Assembly (NCBI GenBank): GCA_946614075.1
Contig: CAMOGO010000077.1
Span: 1-6,289, forward strand
Direction of reading: 5' to 3'
Source of the DNA: an uncultured Lachnospiraceae bacterium
GTDB taxonomy: Bacteria; Bacillota_A; Clostridia; Lachnospirales; Lachnospiraceae
DNA length: 6,289 bases
Part shown: positions 1 to 5,578 of the stretch, one piece after another
Position numbering within the stretch: the stretch's first letter is position 1
How the letters are laid out: each line of letters starts with the position of its first letter
The notes under the pieces: generated by a model
What the model was told of the DNA's origin: nothing
What the model saw: the letters and a program-made list of their open reading frames with translations, nothing else
Databases searched by the model: none
Translations under genes and position numbers: made by a program

Positions 1-282
1 ACGATGGAGATGCTCTCGGCCTATTGCGATGAGTTCCTGATCCACGCTGTGGATGTGGAGGGGAAGAATGCAGGCATCGATACCGACCTGGTAAGGCTTC
101 TGGCGAAATACGACGGCCTGCCTATGACCTACGCGGGAGGCGTGTCCGGCATCACAGACCTGGAAAAGCTGAAAAAAGAGGGGAGGGGCAGACTCGATGT
201 CACGATCGGAAGTGCCCTGGACCTCTTTGGCGGGAAACTTGCCTTTACGGATATCCTTTCGTGGTTCCGAAATAATGGATAA
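1..282 (+). CDS. hisA: HisA, ProFAR isomerase, eukaryotic-type subfamily (C-terminal part)
   Basis: This is the last 93 codons of phosphoribosylformimino-5-aminoimidazole carboxamide ribotide isomerase, the cytoplasmic (beta/alpha)8-barrel enzyme that opens the ProFAR ribose (Amadori rearrangement) to PRFAR in histidine biosynthesis. The 5' end lies outside the window; the ATG at 4-6 is an internal Met, since the frame stays open to base 1. Visible motifs are DEFLIHAVDVEG followed by GID (barrel strand 6), YAGGV (strand 7 and phosphate site) and IGSALDLFGG (strand 8 and second phosphate site). I recall the same order and wording from yeast HIS6 (IHAADVEG, YAGGA, GSxLDIFGG). Ordinary bacterial HisA has TD-x(3)-DG and a shorter strand-8 motif instead, so I place this in the eukaryotic-like subfamily known from clostridia. 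Roughly the last third of the protein is present. The gene ends directly in a terminator, so it closes its transcription unit; no other his gene is visible. Confidence 0.93.
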   Translation, partial: TMEMLSAYCDEFLIHAVDVEGKNAGIDTDLVRLLAKYDGLPMTYAGGVSGITDLEKLKKEGRGRLDVTIGSALDLFGGKLAFTDILSWFRNNG

Positions 283-306
283 ATGGCGGCTTAGCCGCCA
301 TTTTTT
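282..306 (+). terminator. Rho-independent terminator after hisA
   Basis: A 9-bp perfect stem (AATGGCGGC at 282-290 with GCCGCCATT at 294-302) closes a 3-nt TTA loop. The Ts that end the right arm run on to 306, giving an uninterrupted run at 301-306. The first stem base is the last base of the hisA stop codon, so the terminator sits immediately behind the gene. It separates hisA from the promoter that begins three bases later. Confidence 0.93.
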
Positions 307-308
307 GG

Positions 309-337
309 TTGATTAAAGCTTTTCTCAGGAGTATAAT
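309..337 (+). promoter_or_regulatory. Sigma-A-type promoter of the LRR-SLH gene
   Basis: The -35 element is TTGATT (309-314, four of six matches to TTGACA). The spacer is exactly 17 nt, and the -10 element is a perfect TATAAT (332-337). Transcription should begin near 344, giving a leader of about 60 nt before the ATG at 405. An 8-bp palindrome TGTTAACA (341-348) lies over the expected start point. The promoter begins right behind the hisA terminator, so the downstream gene appears to be independently transcribed. Confidence 0.8.
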
Positions 338-389
338 AATTGTTAACATATCAAAGGCTTTGGAGTGTAGGCTTTTGAAAAACAATCAT

Positions 390-396
390 AAGGAGG
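390..396 (+). promoter_or_regulatory. Ribosome binding site that fixes the start of the LRR-SLH gene
   Basis: AAGGAGG, a full anti-SD match, sits 8 nt before the ATG at 405. The reading frame is open further upstream, to a TTG at 309. That TTG is the -35 hexamer and lies upstream of the predicted transcription start, so it cannot be the start codon of this transcript. Starting at 405 also places a signal peptide at the extreme N-terminus. Confidence 0.93.
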
Positions 397-404
397 GAAC
401 TAGC

Positions 405-3400
405 ATGAGTAAACGTATCACCACCTGGCTTGTGGCCTTTGCGATGCTTGTCTTTCTCATCCCCGGCGTAGGCGCTGTTGTGAAGGCCGAGACGGACGGA
501 GACTGGGATTACAGCATTTCCGATGGCCAGGCTACCATTACCGCCTATCACGGATCGGAAACGACCATCGTGACGCCGCAGACCCTGGGAGGTACCCCGG
601 TAACGGCGATCGGCGAGGATCTTTTTAACGGTAATATCAATATTACTTCCGTAACGGTTTCGGAGGGTGTCACCTCCATCGGAAGAGAAGCTTTCCGCGA
701 TTGCTCTTCGCTGACGGAGATCGTTCTGCCTTCTACTCTGACATACATTGGGTGGAATGCTTTCCAGGCTTCCAAGATCAAGAGCGTGGAGATCCCGGAT
801 GGGGTAACGGCGATCGGTGCCTATGCATTTTATGGCTGCACCGGCCTTCGGACGGCTGTGATCGGTGCCGGTGTTGCGAGCTGGGAGACAGACTGGGATG
901 ACAACCAGGCTTTCTACGGATGTACGCTTCTGATGGATCTGACCATCAAGGAGGGTGTCAGCGCCATCGGCAACGGTGCTTTTGAGGGCTGCACCCTGCT
1001 GACGGATGTGACTCTTCCGAGCACGATCCTTACCGTTGGTTCGAGAGCCTTCGCGGACTGCGAGCTTCTTACCAATGTGACGGTATACGGCGAGATCGGG
1101 GAAGGTGCCTTTGAAAACTGCACCAGCCTGTCCGGCGTTACTCTGAATGACAACCTGAAAATCGGCAGCCGTGCTTTCTATGGCGATACCAGCCTGAAGG
1201 AAGTCGTCCTTCCCCAGACCTTGATGGAGATCGGTGCCTCCGCTTTTTCCGGCTGCACCAAGCTGGCAGCGATTGACATCCCGGACTCGGTAAACTATAT
1301 CGGTGCTTATGCCTTCTACGGAGATACGCAGCTTGAGACGGCTGTGATCGGTGCCGGTGTCAGCTCCTGGGGTACAGACTGGGATGACAATGAAGCCTTC
1401 ATGAACTGCACCAAGCTGAAAAACCTGACCATCAAGGATGGCTGTGCGTATATTTCCAATGGCACCTTCCAGGGCTGCTCGGCTCTGGAGGAGGTTGTCC
1501 TGCCTGACAGTATTGCCACGATCGGCTATGACGCCTTCGGCGACAATCTTTCCTTAAAGACCGTGACCTTCGGAACGAGCCTTACCGCGATCGGTGACGG
1601 AGCCTTCTGGGGCTGCCCGCTCCTGAATACGGCTGAACTTCCGGCAAACCTTCTGTCGATCGGCCACAATGCCTTCCGCGGCTCTGAGCTGAGAAGCGTT
1701 GTGATCCCGGACAAGGTCATGACGATCGGCTACTATGCTTTTGCCGACAGCCCGGCGCTGGAGAACGTCGTCATCGGTGAGAGCGTCGAGACCTGGTATA
1801 CCGACTGGGGTACCAATGGCGCCTTCATGAACTGCCCGAGACTCACCACTCTGGAGATCAAGGATGGCTGCCTGTGGATCGGAGAGTATGCTTTCCAGAA
1901 CTGCCCGTCCTTGGAGAGCGTCGATGTTCCGATTACGGTCACCGGTGTCGGAGAGCATGCCTTTGAAAACTGCACCGGCATGACTCACCTTTCTATGCAA
2001 AGAGGCACGATCGGCAATGCGGCTTTCCAGGGCTGCAATGCTCTAAACGATGTACAGCTCACCCGTATCACCAGTATCGGAGAGTACGCTTTCCAGAACT
2101 GCATCTCCTTAAATGAGTTTACCATCCCGGATACCGTGACGTCCATCGGTCACCGTGCCTTGGCCAACACCTCCATCGCACAGATCGTTGTGCCGGAGAG
2201 TGTCACCTACCTTGGCTATGGTGTCTTCGCTGACTGCCCTGGACTGTTGACCGCCGTGATCGGAAACAATATCACCGAGTGGGGAACTGACTGGGGTGAC
2301 AATGATATGTTCGCCAATGACGCGGCACTGCAGTATGTCATCGTCGAGGATGGCGCCAACAGCCTTCCTTCCAGGATGTTTATCAATTGCTCCGCTCTGA
2401 TCGGCGTACAGCTTCCGGAGACGGTTGTTTCCTATACCAATGATATGTTCGAGGATGCTTCCGAATCGGCAGCTGTCTACGGTTCCGGTTCCAAGATGGC
2501 AGCTCTGGCATCCGAAAACGGTGTAGCCTATGTCGAAGGCGCGATCGAGCTTCCGGAATACGAGATGGCAACGATCACGGTAACCGCTTCCGAGGGCGGC
2601 AGAGTAGCGCTTCCGACTGAGCTGACAAAGCCTGTCGGTTCTATGGCTGCTGTATGGTGCGTCCCGGCTCCCGGCTACATGCTGAACAGCATCTTTGTCA
2701 ATGGTATCGCTCTGAATAACGCAGATCGCTTCGCCGTTACCGGTGACAGCGCGATTGAGGTCAGCTTCGTCGAGGATCCGAGCTATGTCGATCCGTATGC
2801 GTCCCTGGATGGAGACGCTGAGGCTCCCGAAGGCGAAGAGCCGTCCGAGACCGAAGAGGCTTCCGGTGAGACCGAGGAAGCTTCTGAAACCGAGGAGTCT
2901 TCCGCAGAAGAGACGCCTGCCGAAGAGGGTGCAATGGCAGGTGCCGGCCCCTTCACCGAGGCGGATGATGTGTATGCTTCTGCGATGACTTACCTGAATG
3001 GTGTTCTGAGCTTTGCTTCCGACCAGTATCTGGAGGCAGACAATACGATCACGGCAGGAGCCTTACTGAACCTGCTGTATCGCCTGGAAAAGACGCCTGA
3101 GGTCGAGTGGGTTGACTACGATCCTTCCGTCACGGCCGATTCCTGGTACGGCAAGGCTTGCGTATGGGCAGTCGAGGCCGGAATCCTGGAGGCCGAAAAC
3201 CTGGAAGGCTTCGATCCGAATGTCGAGGTCGGCAGAATGACGGCTGCTCTGATCCTTCACCGCTATGCCGAGTACAAGGGTGTAGAGGTTGCATCCGATG
3301 CCTCTTTGCTTGAGGGTTATGAGGATGCTCTCGAGTTTGTACCTGCCGGAATCCTGACCGGTGCAGAGCCGGATACCTCCGGCTTCTTCGGAGCCCTTGG

Positions 3401-3527
3401 CTGGGGTATGGCGAACGGCCTGACCTACGGCACCGACGGTACGATGATCGAGGCATATGAGCCTGCCCTGTGCGGACAGTGCACCAGAATGATCGCATCG
3501 TTCCTGGCAGACCAGATCGGTCAGTAA
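405..3527 (+). CDS. Secreted BspA-type LRR surface protein with C-terminal SLH modules
   Basis: A 1040-residue exported protein, probably held on the cell wall. Residues 1-28 are a Sec signal peptide (SKR basic start, hydrophobic WLVAFAMLVFLIPGVGA, likely cleavage after VKA). Residues about 40-690 are BspA/TpLRR-like leucine-rich repeats (LRR_5 type), mostly 20-23 residues with the pattern IGxxAFxxCxxLxxVxLPxxV. They form larger blocks beginning near residues 135, 297, 439 and 601, each opened by an extended repeat carrying W-x-T-D-W. Residues about 718-791 resemble the divergent InlB B-repeat (TITVTASEGG, then AAVWCVPAPGYMLNSIFVNG). Residues 792-848 are an acidic linker with three ETEE units. 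Residues 849-1040 hold three SLH-like modules, clearest in the second (WYGKACVWAVEAGI ... LILHRYA). BspA-type LRRs are known from adhesins and other surface proteins, and SLH domains bind secondary cell-wall polymers; the ligand here is unknown. Attachment to the wall is inferred, and two SLH motifs lack their key Arg. The gene has its own promoter and a strong RBS. Confidence 0.93.
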   Translation: MSKRITTWLVAFAMLVFLIPGVGAVVKAETDGDWDYSISDGQATITAYHGSETTIVTPQTLGGTPVTAIGEDLFNGNINITSVTVSEGVTSIGREAFRDCSSLTEIVLPSTLTYIGWNAFQASKIKSVEIPDGVTAIGAYAFYGCTGLRTAVIGAGVASWETDWDDNQAFYGCTLLMDLTIKEGVSAIGNGAFEGCTLLTDVTLPSTILTVGSRAFADCELLTNVTVYGEIGEGAFENCTSLSGVTLNDNLKIGSRAFYGDTSLKEVVLPQTLMEIGASAFSGCTKLAAIDIPDSVNYIGAYAFYGDTQLETAVIGAGVSSWGTDWDDNEAFMNCTKLKNLTIKDGCAYISNGTFQGCSALEEVVLPDSIATIGYDAFGDNLSLKTVTFGTSLTAIGDGAFWGCPLLNTAELPANLLSIGHNAFRGSELRSVVIPDKVMTIGYYAFADSPALENVVIGESVETWYTDWGTNGAFMNCPRLTTLEIKDGCLWIGEYAFQNCPSLESVDVPITVTGVGEHAFENCTGMTHLSMQRGTIGNAAFQGCNALNDVQLTRITSIGEYAFQNCISLNEFTIPDTVTSIGHRALANTSIAQIVVPESVTYLGYGVFADCPGLLTAVIGNNITEWGTDWGDNDMFANDAALQYVIVEDGANSLPSRMFINCSALIGVQLPETVVSYTNDMFEDASESAAVYGSGSKMAALASENGVAYVEGAIELPEYEMATITVTASEGGRVALPTELTKPVGSMAAVWCVPAPGYMLNSIFVNGIALNNADRFAVTGDSAIEVSFVEDPSYVDPYASLDGDAEAPEGEEPSETEEASGETEEASETEESSAEETPAEEGAMAGAGPFTEADDVYASAMTYLNGVLSFASDQYLEADNTITAGALLNLLYRLEKTPEVEWVDYDPSVTADSWYGKACVWAVEAGILEAENLEGFDPNVEVGRMTAALILHRYAEYKGVEVASDASLLEGYEDALEFVPAGILTGAEPDTSGFFGALGWGMANGLTYGTDGTMIEAYEPALCGQCTRMIASFLADQIGQ
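807..2468 (+). repeat. Higher-order LRR super-repeat (three blocks and a partial fourth)
   Basis: Within the surface-protein gene the LRRs are organised in blocks of several repeats: 807-1292 (162 codons), 1293-1718 (142 codons), 1719-2204 (162 codons) and a partial block 2205-2468. Each block opens with an LRR that has a long insertion carrying the W-x-T-D-W motif (SWETDW, SWGTDW, TWYTDW, EWGTDW) followed by N-x-x-F. Blocks 1 and 3 contain a short repeat of about 20 residues beginning near 1095 and 2007 that block 2 lacks, which accounts for the 20-codon difference. Block-spaced DNA matches support duplication: 24 identical bases at 851-874 and 1337-1360, 17 at 888-904 and 1374-1390 (both 486 nt apart), and 15 at 1395-1409 and 1821-1835 (426 nt apart). 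Confidence 0.85.
2775..2948 (+). other. Acidic Glu/Thr/Ser linker with ETEE repeats (within CDS)
   Basis: This stretch joins the InlB-B-like module to the SLH modules. It contains no aromatic residue after the first dozen or so residues and is dominated by Glu, with Ser, Thr, Ala and Pro. ETEE recurs three times between 2847 and 2900 (ETEEAS, ETEEAS, ETEESS). The composition fits a flexible, strongly negative spacer between the repeat domain and the wall. Its tandem nature makes it a likely site of length variation between strains; that is inference. Confidence 0.8.
2949..3524 (+). other. Three divergent SLH modules (within CDS)
   Basis: Residues 849-1040 of the surface protein. Module 1 runs from FTEADDVYASAM to LLNLLYRLE and has a weak N-terminal half. 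Module 2 is the best match (SWYGKACVWAVEAGI ... GRMTAALILHRYA). Module 3 (GWGMANGLTYGTDG ... QCTRMIASFL) carries an extra stretch before its Trp. In the TRAE-type motif that SLH domains use for wall-polymer binding, my alignment by eye puts Ala884 (codon 3054-3056) in module 1 and Cys1023 (TGC, 3471-3473) in module 3 where Arg is usual. Module 2 keeps Arg944. Confidence 0.75.
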
Positions 3528-3538
3528 AATAAACGATC

Positions 3539-3569
3539 CGGACCGATCCGGTTTATCCGGGTCGGCCCG
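3539..3569 (+). terminator. Long GC-rich hairpin without U-tract; possible weak terminator or processing stem
   Basis: The arms 3539-3551 (CGGACCGATCCGG) and 3557-3569 (CCGGGTCGGCCCG) form 13 positions with one A-C mismatch and one G-U wobble around a TTTAT loop. The left arm is built from the direct repeat CGATCCGG (3534-3541 and 3544-3551). It starts 11 nt after the surface-protein stop, the usual place for a terminator. The sequence after the stem is TAAGGCAAAAAAG, with no run of T, so it does not meet the intrinsic-terminator pattern. It could be a leaky terminator or an mRNA-stabilising 3' stem that allows read-through into the hydrolase. Confidence 0.5.
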
Positions 3570-3622
3570 ATAAGGCAAAAAAGTGTCTTCAACGAGAACG
3601 AGGAATAAAGGAGGAGATACAG

Positions 3623-4456
3623 ATGGTACTCGATGTCAGTAGAATCAATCAGGATATAGCTGTGGCAGCGGATAAGCTTCCGGGCTATCGGATCGTTTCA
3701 TTGGATGTAAATGGGTCCAAGGTGTGCCTGTACATCCTGCTTCCGGATGGAAGCCTGGAGGAAAAGCGGCCCTGCGTGCTGCAGTTCCATGGCTTCCCGG
3801 GATTTGTCAAAAATGAGGACCTCGCCCAGGCACTTCGCCGTGCCGGTTGTGTCGTCGTGATGCTTTACAATCGCGGCGCATGGGGCAGTGAGGGAACCTA
3901 CAGCTTCACACACAACATCGAGGACTGTCTGGCTCTGGCTGAGTGGATCCGCAGACCCGAGGTGCTTGCCGAGTATCACATCGATCCGGACCGGATCGTG
4001 ACCTTAGGCCACAGCATGGGAGGCTGCACGACCATCAATGCCGTCCGCAGACTTCCCTGGATTCGTTCGATGGTCCTTCTGGCACCGTATGATCTCGCCT
4101 ATCACTTTGAGCATGACAGCGTAGATCAGTTCCAGAACCTGCTGACCTTCGGCGGCGTTCTGAAGACAGACAGTGATACGTCCATGTTCGAGGATGCCGA
4201 AGCGCATTGGAAAGAATATGCTTTCTCCGCTGCGCATGAGGATCTGAAGGACCGGAATATCTTGCTGATTGGCGCGGACTACGATCCTCTGGTTCCGCCG
4301 GCAGCCATGCTTAAGCCCTTCTGGGAGCCATTTGCAAAGGATGATAACGGTGCTGTGCACCGGTATGCAGACCTTCCGACGACTCATGGCTTTGACAGCC
4401 ACAGGAATGCCCTGATCCAGCTGGTCGCGGACTTCCTGGCGGAGGTTCTGGCTTAA
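3623..4456 (+). CDS. Alpha/beta-hydrolase (serine esterase/peptidase type), cytoplasmic
   Basis: A complete 277-residue single-domain alpha/beta-hydrolase. The oxyanion region is HGFPG (56-60). A conserved NRG-x-W-G-S-x-G turn follows strand 4 (83-91). The nucleophile elbow is GHSMGG with Ser131. The acid is probably Asp221 in DYDPLVPP and the base His255 in TTHGF, so the triad looks intact and the enzyme should be active. Family members hydrolyse esters, thioesters or peptides; the substrate cannot be read from the sequence. There is no signal peptide or membrane segment, so it should act inside the cell, unlike the preceding surface protein. The ATG at 3623 is supported by AAGGAGG at 3608-3614. 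I see no convincing promoter in the 95-nt gap upstream, so it may depend on read-through from the surface-protein gene; a functional link between the two is not shown. Confidence 0.9.
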   Translation: MVLDVSRINQDIAVAADKLPGYRIVSLDVNGSKVCLYILLPDGSLEEKRPCVLQFHGFPGFVKNEDLAQALRRAGCVVVMLYNRGAWGSEGTYSFTHNIEDCLALAEWIRRPEVLAEYHIDPDRIVTLGHSMGGCTTINAVRRLPWIRSMVLLAPYDLAYHFEHDSVDQFQNLLTFGGVLKTDSDTSMFEDAEAHWKEYAFSAAHEDLKDRNILLIGADYDPLVPPAAMLKPFWEPFAKDDNGAVHRYADLPTTHGFDSHRNALIQLVADFLAEVLA

Positions 4457-4480
4457 GCTTACCCACTCTTTGCGAAAACC

Positions 4481-4509
4481 TTGACCAGTGGGGGATCATT
4501 CGCTATAAT
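4481..4509 (+). promoter_or_regulatory. Near-consensus sigma-A promoter of nrdR-yqeG
   Basis: TTGACC (4481-4486, five of six) and a perfect TATAAT (4504-4509) are separated by exactly 17 nt. Transcription should start near 4516, giving a short leader of about 30 nt to the nrdR ATG. This is the strongest promoter in the window by inspection. No NrdR-box pair is visible around it. Confidence 0.88.
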
Positions 4510-4545
4510 CAGGTAAAATCAACATATAAATGGAGGAGAACACCC

Positions 4546-5004
4546 ATGAAATGCCCGTATTGCGGCCAGGAAGACACGAAAGTAATTGATTCCAGACCTG
4601 CAGACGATAATGCCTCGATCCGGCGCAGACGTCAGTGTGAGGGATGCGGAAAGCGTTTTACGACCTATGAGAAGGTCGAGACGATCCCGCTCATGATCAT
4701 CAAAAAGGACAATACCAGACAGCCCTATGACAGATCCAAGCTTGAGGCCGGTGTGCTGCGTGCCTGCCATAAACGTCCGGTAGGCATCGAAAGCATCAAT
4801 CAGCTGGTCGATGAGGTGGAGAACATTCTCTTCTCCCGTGAGGAGAAGGAGATCAACAGCTCCTTTATCGGTGAGCTTGTCATGGAAAAGCTGCAGGATC
4901 TTGACGCTGTTGCCTATGTCCGCTTCGCGTCGGTCTACCGGGAGTTCAAGGATGTCAATACCTTCCTGGACGAGCTGGAAAGACTCTACAAGAGGCAGGG
5001 CTGA
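4546..5004 (+). CDS. nrdR: Transcriptional repressor NrdR
   Basis: A complete 152-residue NrdR, the usual family length. This zinc-binding, nucleotide-sensing repressor controls ribonucleotide reductase genes. The N-terminal zinc ribbon has CPYC (Cys3, Cys6) and CEGC (Cys31, Cys34), followed by GKRFTTYE; the basic RRRR at 26-29 fits DNA contact. The ATP-cone domain spans about residues 49-139 (MIIKKDNTRQPYDRSKL through AYVRFASVYREFKDVNTF) and is intact. In the family, ATP or dATP binding to the cone changes oligomeric state and binding to paired NrdR boxes at nrd promoters. No ribonucleotide reductase gene is in this window, so it acts elsewhere in the genome. The start is set by GGAGGA at 4532-4537 and by the promoter 30 nt upstream. 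The next gene begins 2 nt after the stop. Confidence 0.98.
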   Translation: MKCPYCGQEDTKVIDSRPADDNASIRRRRQCEGCGKRFTTYEKVETIPLMIIKKDNTRQPYDRSKLEAGVLRACHKRPVGIESINQLVDEVENILFSREEKEINSSFIGELVMEKLQDLDAVAYVRFASVYREFKDVNTFLDELERLYKRQG

Positions 5005-5006
5005 TC

Positions 5007-5510
5007 ATGCTCGAAGTTTTTTATCCGGATGAGCTTCAGGATTCCGCGTTCGACCTCGACTACGAGGCTTATGCGAAGGCAGGCTACAAAGCGATCCTGT
5101 TTGATATCGACAATACGCTGGTGCCTCACGGGGCACCGGCAGATGACAGGTCCGTTGCCTTGTTCGCCAGGCTAAGAGAACTGTCCTTTAAGACCTGCCT
5201 GGTTTCCAACAATAAAGAACCGCGGGTGAAGCCGTTCGCAGACCGGGTTGGCTCCGCGTATCTTTGCAAGGCGGGAAAGCCTTTTAAGCGCGGCTATGAG
5301 GAGGCAATGCGCCTTTTAGGAAGCGATGCCGATACGACGCTGGTGATCGGAGACCAGATTTTCACGGATATCTGGGGGGCCAGACTGCTGGGGATCCACA
5401 CGATCCTGACCCGGCCGATCCACCCGAAAGAGGAGATACAGATCGTCCTGAAAAGGTATCTGGAAAAAATTGTTCTGTGGTTTTATCACAAAAGAAAAAG
5501 AAACGGTTGA
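5007..5510 (+). CDS. yqeG: YqeG-family HAD-IIIA phosphatase
   Basis: A complete 167-residue haloacid-dehalogenase-superfamily phosphatase. Motif I is FDIDNTL (nucleophile Asp33, acid/base Asp35), motif II is VSNN (Ser67), the motif III Lys is in CKAGKP (Lys88 or Lys91), and motif IV is GDQIFTD (Asp116 and Asp121, Mg2+ site). All catalytic residues are present. The family is named after Bacillus subtilis YqeG and is related to the yeast phosphatidylglycerophosphate phosphatase Gep4, so a role in phosphatidylglycerol synthesis is possible but unproven here. The C-terminal YLEKIVLWFYHKRKR is amphipathic and basic, compatible with peripheral membrane contact. The ATG at 5007 follows the nrdR stop by 2 nt with only a weak purine-rich site inside the nrdR end, so translational coupling to nrdR is likely. 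Confidence 0.93.
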   Translation: MLEVFYPDELQDSAFDLDYEAYAKAGYKAILFDIDNTLVPHGAPADDRSVALFARLRELSFKTCLVSNNKEPRVKPFADRVGSAYLCKAGKPFKRGYEEAMRLLGSDADTTLVIGDQIFTDIWGARLLGIHTILTRPIHPKEEIQIVLKRYLEKIVLWFYHKRKRNG

Positions 5511-5535
5511 TCTTTGGCCTGATTTGATATAAAAT
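5507..5535 (+). promoter_or_regulatory. Probable promoter of efp, overlapping the yqeG stop codon
   Basis: TTGATC (5507-5512, four of six) and TAAAAT (5530-5535, five of six) are 17 nt apart. TATAAA (5528-5533) is an alternative -10 but gives a 15-nt spacer. The start would be near 5542, with a leader of about 37 nt. The -35 box overlaps the yqeG stop, so efp can be transcribed from here as well as by read-through from nrdR-yqeG; no terminator hairpin lies between the two genes. Confidence 0.6.
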
Positions 5536-5578
5536 CTGAACAGCCTATGTCCGTAAAGATGAAAGGAGTAACGAATAT

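Noticed and set aside
1554..2000. A 148-codon open frame on the minus strand inside the LRR gene, and similar antisense frames at 3063-3578 and 4004-4402
   Set aside because: They lie antisense to well-supported genes, have no recognisable domain or good RBS, and follow from the codon pattern of the sense genes.
807..2468. CRISPR-like or mobile-element origin of the periodic repeats
   Set aside because: The repeats keep the reading frame, diverge at the DNA level and encode LRR consensus residues; no transposase, terminal repeat or spacer structure is visible.
4462..4492. Inverted repeat CCCACT (4462-4467) and AGTGGG (4487-4492) around the nrdR -35 region as a hydrolase terminator or operator
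   Set aside because: Only 6 bp with a 19-nt loop and no T-run; it is too weak for a terminator, and its overlap with the -35 box looks incidental.
4487..4545. NrdR boxes at the nrdR promoter (autoregulation)
   Set aside because: No pair of sites resembling the ACACTATATATAGTGT-type consensus is present between the promoter and the start codon.
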